A DNA stretch of 7,655 nt from an uncultured Lachnospiraceae bacterium (GTDB lineage: Bacteria; Bacillota; Clostridia; Lachnospirales; Lachnospiraceae), in the NCBI GenBank assembly GCA_902795625.1, contig CADBLW010000115.1, positions 1 through 7,655 on the forward strand. Reading direction: 5' to 3'. Position numbers and translations under genes: made by a program. Below the pieces are notes generated by a model, which was given only the letters and a program-made list of their open reading frames with translations, was not told the DNA's origin and ran no database searches. This document shows, one piece after another, positions 4,504-7,655 of this stretch. Numbering within the stretch: the first letter of the stretch is position 1; each line of letters starts with the position of its first letter.

Positions 4504-6234
4504 ATGAAAACACTGTGGAAGCTGACCAGGGAAGCCGCCCGCTACAAGGGACTGTATGTGATCGCAATTCTATCCACCTTCGGACTGACACTCGTCAACC
4601 TGACCGCGCCGAAGGTGTTGTCCTCCATGACCGGGATCGTGGAGAAGGGCGTCGACAAGCCTGCCCTCACCTCCATCCGGCAGCTGGCCTTCCTGCTTCT
4701 GGGGCTGTACCTGCTCCGGGTGCTGTTCCGCTTCCTGAGCAACTACCTTGCGCACCGCGCGGCGTGGTACCTCGTGGGCGACCTGCGAAGCCGCCTTTAC
4801 GACAAGCTGCAGTGTCTGGACCTGAGCTTCTTCCACGACAAGCAGACCGGCGATCTGATGAGCCGCGTCGTCAACGACACGAGAGATTTTGAGCTCCTCT
4901 ACGCACACATGATCCCCGACATCATCACGAACCTCGTCACATTTGTCGGTGTGCTCGTGATCCTGCTGACCATCAACTGGAAGCTGGCGCTGATCACCTG
5001 CTTCCCGATCCCGCTGATCCTGATCTCCGGCATCATTTTCGCCAAGGTTGTGCGCCCGTTCTTCCGCGCCTCGCAGAAGGTCATGGGTGAGCTGAACGCG
5101 CAGCTGCAGGACAGCCTCTCCGGTCTCCATGAGATCCAGGCCTTCGGCCAGGAGGAGTACGAAGGCACCCGCGTCCGCAACAAAAGCATGGAGCAGGTTG
5201 TCGCCATGCTGCGGGCTCTCCGCGCCAGCGCGATCTTCCATCCGTGCGTGGAGCTTCTCTCCTCCCTCGGCACGGTCCTCGTCGTCTTCTTCGGCGGACT
5301 TCTCGCCTACAAGCAGCAGCTCTCGGTGGCGGACATCGTCGCCTTCGTGCTTTATCTCGGACTGTTCTACGCCCCGGTCTCCGGCCTTGCCAACCTGCTG
5401 GAAAGCCTGCAGCAGTCCCTGGCCGGCGCCGAGCGTGTGACGCTGATCCTCGAGACTCCGTCGGCCATTCAAAACGCTCCCGACGCGAAGCCTCTGACCG
5501 ATGTCAAGGGCTCCCTGTGCTTCGACGACGTGACCTTCCACTATGACAACAAAGTGCCTGTTCTCAAGCACGTTTCGTTCTCCTGCGACCCCGGCATGAT
5601 GGTTGCCCTCGTGGGTCCCACCGGCGTCGGCAAGACGACGGCCACGCAGCTGATCTCGCGCTTCTACGACCCCATCGAGGGCCGGATCCTGATCGACGGT
5701 CAGGACATCAAGACCGTCACGCTCGAGAGCCTGCGCCACAACATTTCCCCCGTGCTCCAGGATACCTTCCTCTTCAACGGCACCATCGCGGAAAATATAG
5801 GCTACGCCCGTCCGGACGCAACCCTCGAGGAGATCGAGGCAGCCGCCAAGGCCGCCCACATCCACGAGGATATCCTGCACATGCCCGACCGGTACGAGAC
5901 GCAGGTCGGTGAGCGCGGTCTCCGCCTCTCCGGAGGACAAAAACAGCGCGTCGCCATAGCGCGCGCTATCTTACGAAACAGTCCCATTATCGTGCTGGAT
6001 GAAGCTACGGCTTCCGTGGACGTTGCCACGGAGAAGCAGATCCAGAAGGCCATCAACTCCCTTGCCGGCAGGCGCACGATCATCGCGATCGCCCATCGCC
6101 TGTCCACCATCATGAACGCCGACCTGATCCTCGTCATCCACGACGGAGAGATCGCCGAGCGCGGCACCCACGCCGAGCTGATGGAGAAGAAGGGAATTTA
6201 CTATAACATGCAGAAAGCTCAGTTGACGGAGTGA
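4504..6234 (+). CDS. ABC exporter, fused membrane and ATPase domains
   Basis: A 576-residue half-transporter of full family length. Six membrane helices lie at about residues 17-37, 60-82, 138-158, 160-183, 245-268 and 276-300. The ATPase domain is intact: Walker A GPTGVGKTT (371-379), Q-loop Q419, signature LSGGQKQR (475-482), Walker B IIVLDE ending D499-E500, D-loop SVD (504-506) and switch H531. It should drive ATP-powered export from the inner leaflet as a dimer (MsbA/multidrug type); the substrate is unknown. No partner half-transporter is adjacent, so a homodimer is likely. The start is the ATG at 4504, with GAGGAG (4491-4496) seven bases before it. It is 169 bases from the synthase gene and probably a separate unit. 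The two-component genes downstream converge on it. Confidence 0.93.
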   Translation: MKTLWKLTREAARYKGLYVIAILSTFGLTLVNLTAPKVLSSMTGIVEKGVDKPALTSIRQLAFLLLGLYLLRVLFRFLSNYLAHRAAWYLVGDLRSRLYDKLQCLDLSFFHDKQTGDLMSRVVNDTRDFELLYAHMIPDIITNLVTFVGVLVILLTINWKLALITCFPIPLILISGIIFAKVVRPFFRASQKVMGELNAQLQDSLSGLHEIQAFGQEEYEGTRVRNKSMEQVVAMLRALRASAIFHPCVELLSSLGTVLVVFFGGLLAYKQQLSVADIVAFVLYLGLFYAPVSGLANLLESLQQSLAGAERVTLILETPSAIQNAPDAKPLTDVKGSLCFDDVTFHYDNKVPVLKHVSFSCDPGMMVALVGPTGVGKTTATQLISRFYDPIEGRILIDGQDIKTVTLESLRHNISPVLQDTFLFNGTIAENIGYARPDATLEEIEAAAKAAHIHEDILHMPDRYETQVGERGLRLSGGQKQRVAIARAILRNSPIIVLDEATASVDVATEKQIQKAINSLAGRRTIIAIAHRLSTIMNADLILVIHDGEIAERGTHAELMEKKGIYYNMQKAQLTE

Positions 6235-6250
6235 GTCACACCGCACTATA

Positions 6251-6312
6251 GCCCGGCTGACGGAGCAGGCCTTTCCATTCGGAAGGCCGCCGTCGGATCG
6301 GGCTTATTTCTT
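6251..6312 (+). terminator. Terminator of the ABC exporter gene
   Basis: A long imperfect stem: GCCCG/CGGGC (6251-6255, 6299-6303), GACGG/CCGTC (6259-6263, 6290-6294), and GGCCTT/AAGGCC (6268-6273, 6283-6288) closed by CC/GG. It is followed by the U-rich TTATTTCTT (6304-6312). It begins 16 bases after the stop codon. The U-rich tail overlaps the last codons of the converging response-regulator gene. On the minus strand the same hairpin lacks a T-run, so it may stop that transcript less well. Confidence 0.7.
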
Positions 6313-6957
6313 CCCCGTCAGGTAATACACCGCGAGCGCCGTCCTGTGGGACAGCCCCTCTTTGGCGAGAATGCCGGTGATATAGTTCTTCACCGTGCCC
6401 TCGGAGATAAAGAGCTTCCCCGCGATCTCCTTGTTGGAGAGACCCTCGGCCACGGCCCTGATGATCTCCATCTCACGCGGCGAATAATCCGAGGCATCGA
6501 AGCCTGCCGCCGCGCCGCTTGCGGGGGCATTTTCCGAGGAGCCTGCACTCCCCGCCAGGGAATTGAGCACGTTCTCGTCCATGACGCCGGTCCCGTAGTA
6601 GACCGACTTGATCATCTGCTTTAAGTGCTCGGGCGTGTGGTTCTTGATCAGGTACCCCTTCGCGCCGTTGCGAAGCGCCTGCCGCACGAGCTCGTCATCG
6701 TCAAATGTGGTCAGGATCAGCACCTTTCCGAGGTTTCGTTCCACAATGATCTTCGTCGCCTCAATACCGTCCATCTCAGGCATCTGAATATCCATGAGGA
6801 AAATGTCAGGTGCCTCTTTTTGTGCGAGCTCGATGGCCTCTTTGCCCGTGGCCGCCGTGCCGAGCACCTCAAAGTCATCATCCACATCGAGGATGATTTT
6901 CATCCCGTCCCTCACAAAATCGCTGTCGTCAGCGATGATGATCTTTATCCTGTCCAT
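6304..6957 (-). CDS. NarL/LiaR-type response regulator
   Basis: A 217-residue two-domain regulator. The receiver domain (about 1-125) has the acidic pair D10-D11, phosphoacceptor D56 in FLMDIQMP, T83/T84 in ILTTFDDD and K105 in GYLIKN. An Ala/Ser/Gly-rich linker (about 132-157) leads to a LuxR-type HTH (about 158-217: SPREMEIIRAVAEGLSNKEI, then FISEGTVKNYITGIL). Phosphorylation by the upstream kinase should trigger dimerisation and DNA binding. The start is the ATG before DRIKIII: GAGG lies eight bases upstream of it, whereas the in-frame ATG six codons earlier has no ribosome site. It follows the kinase by 79 bases in one operon. ILTTFDDDE and the overall layout resemble LiaR/VraR envelope-stress regulators, but the signal is unknown. 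The converging ABC exporter is a possible target. Confidence 0.93.
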   Translation of the reverse strand: MDRIKIIIADDSDFVRDGMKIILDVDDDFEVLGTAATGKEAIELAQKEAPDIFLMDIQMPEMDGIEATKIIVERNLGKVLILTTFDDDELVRQALRNGAKGYLIKNHTPEHLKQMIKSVYYGTGVMDENVLNSLAGSAGSSENAPASGAAAGFDASDYSPREMEIIRAVAEGLSNKEIAGKLFISEGTVKNYITGILAKEGLSHRTALAVYYLTGKK

Positions 6958-7036
6958 AATCCTGTCCTCATTCAATCTGATCTGTTAGTTTCCGCCACAA
7001 CGCGCATGTCCCTGCGGCCGTCCATTACCGCTGGTA

Positions 7037-7655
7037 TCACATCGGCAGTATCATCGTCACCGTAAAGCCCGGGTCCGTCTCGAAGGAGAGCGTCCCGCCC
7101 GCGGCGCGCACGCGCTGCCGCATGCCCGAGATGCCCATGCCGTCCTTGATCTCCTTGCAGCCGATGCCGTCGTCGCGGATGCTGCACCGGACCATCTTGT
7201 TCATCACCACAAGACGGATGTCGATATGCCCGCAGCGGGCGTATTTCATGGCGTTGGACACAGCCTCGAAGGCATTGTCGAGAATGACCTCCCAGAGATT
7301 GTCGCCGATCTGCGAGATGTCGCCCTCGCTCTCAAACTCCGTCTCCACACCCTTGCTGTTGCAGTCCTCGCAGAGCTTGTACAGCTGCAGCAGGGCGCGT
7401 TCTTTCTTCTCCGGCCGCTCCTTTCGGAGGATGCTGCGGATCTCGTCCATCCCGGTCCGGAGCTGGTCGATCACGGCCTGCGTCATCGCACGGGACTTCT
7501 CCGTATCCTTCTCCATGAGGACCTTGACACCCTCGAGCTGGTAGATCGAGCCGTTGATGTTGTGCCCGAGCTTGTCGTGGAGCGTCTGGGAGAGGGATGC
7601 CCTCTCCTCGAGGATCTGATTTTCCGCAATCAGCATGTTCCTGCGGATCTCCTCA
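7037..7655 (-). CDS. Sensor histidine kinase, HisKA_3 type (partial, 5' end off window)
   Basis: The last 205 residues are visible; the frame is open at the right edge, so the sensor part is not seen. The dimerisation helix carries the phosphoacceptor in TLHDKLGHNI, the H-D/E-x-x-x-H form of NarL-class kinases. The ATPase domain shows the N-box DNAFEAVSNAMKYA, G1 DDGIG and G2 GMGISGM, then a typical C-terminal end (FTVTMILPM). All catalytic elements are present. An internal ATG at 7636 has no ribosome site and lies within the helix leading to the H-box, so it is not the start. It would phosphorylate the response regulator encoded 79 bases downstream. No membrane segment is seen in the visible part, and the stimulus cannot be told. 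Confidence 0.92.
   Translation of the reverse strand, partial: EEIRRNMLIAENQILEERASLSQTLHDKLGHNINGSIYQLEGVKVLMEKDTEKSRAMTQAVIDQLRTGMDEIRSILRKERPEKKERALLQLYKLCEDCNSKGVETEFESEGDISQIGDNLWEVILDNAFEAVSNAMKYARCGHIDIRLVVMNKMVRCSIRDDGIGCKEIKDGMGISGMRQRVRAAGGTLSFETDPGFTVTMILPM

Noticed and set aside
4570..5940. A 456-codon open frame on the minus strand opposite the ABC exporter gene
   Set aside because: It is antisense to a gene with a complete set of ABC motifs, shows no recognisable domain and is rich in Glu/Asp/His/Val as expected from reversed GC-rich codons.
6972..7025. Short ORF between kinase and response regulator (MDGRRDMRVVAETNRSD)
   Set aside because: It has no ribosome site. The TGA immediately preceding an ATG is suggestive of coupling, but the real regulator start is 18 bases further on with its own ribosome site.
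1..7655. CRISPR array, tRNA, IS element or phage remnant
   Set aside because: No regularly spaced repeats, cloverleaf-like sequence, transposase/integrase motifs or terminal repeats with target duplications were seen on either strand.

Overview
The window reads as ordinary chromosomal DNA of a fairly GC-rich, low-complexity-free Firmicute, most likely an anaerobic member of Clostridia (Lachnospiraceae/Oscillospiraceae-like). This rests on near-perfect Shine-Dalgarno sequences before most genes, sigma-A type promoters with extended -10 boxes, a CD3324-family small protein, and a protein closely resembling the clostridial (Re)-citrate synthases. No tRNA, rRNA, insertion sequence, phage gene or CRISPR array is visible. 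The genus assignment is inference.

Left part (1-2846, all minus strand): the 5' end of an exported or membrane-anchored protein leaving the window; a GNAT acetyltransferase; a small CD3324-family helix-turn-helix protein; an NT5C-type HAD nucleotidase; and a LysR-type regulator. The first two genes share a 42-bp promoter element. The CD3324 gene has an elaborate leader: a strong extended promoter, a 9-codon ORF with an excellent ribosome site, and a 14-bp hairpin that buries the gene's own ribosome site. An intrinsic terminator follows the gene.

Middle part (2847-6250): the LysR gene is divergent from a plus-strand gene for a DRE-TIM metallolyase of the (Re)-citrate synthase type. Their two promoters occupy the same 38 bp back to back. 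A textbook LysR box is centred near -66 of the synthase promoter, with a half-site next to its -35. This suggests that the regulator activates the synthase gene and represses itself, possibly in response to a central-carbon metabolite. A full-length single-gene ABC exporter follows; its 5' region contains two inverted repeats, one overlapping the ribosome site, and it ends at a long hairpin terminator.

Right part (6251-7655, minus strand): a two-component system of the NarL/LiaR class, histidine kinase first (running off the right edge) and response regulator second, converging on the ABC exporter.

No single large new system is evident. The items most worth a second look are the CD3324 leader, the shared promoter element, the LysR/synthase control region, and the 8-mer CGGAAAAT, which occurs 11 times on the two strands. 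All intergenic gaps are shorter than 300 bases.
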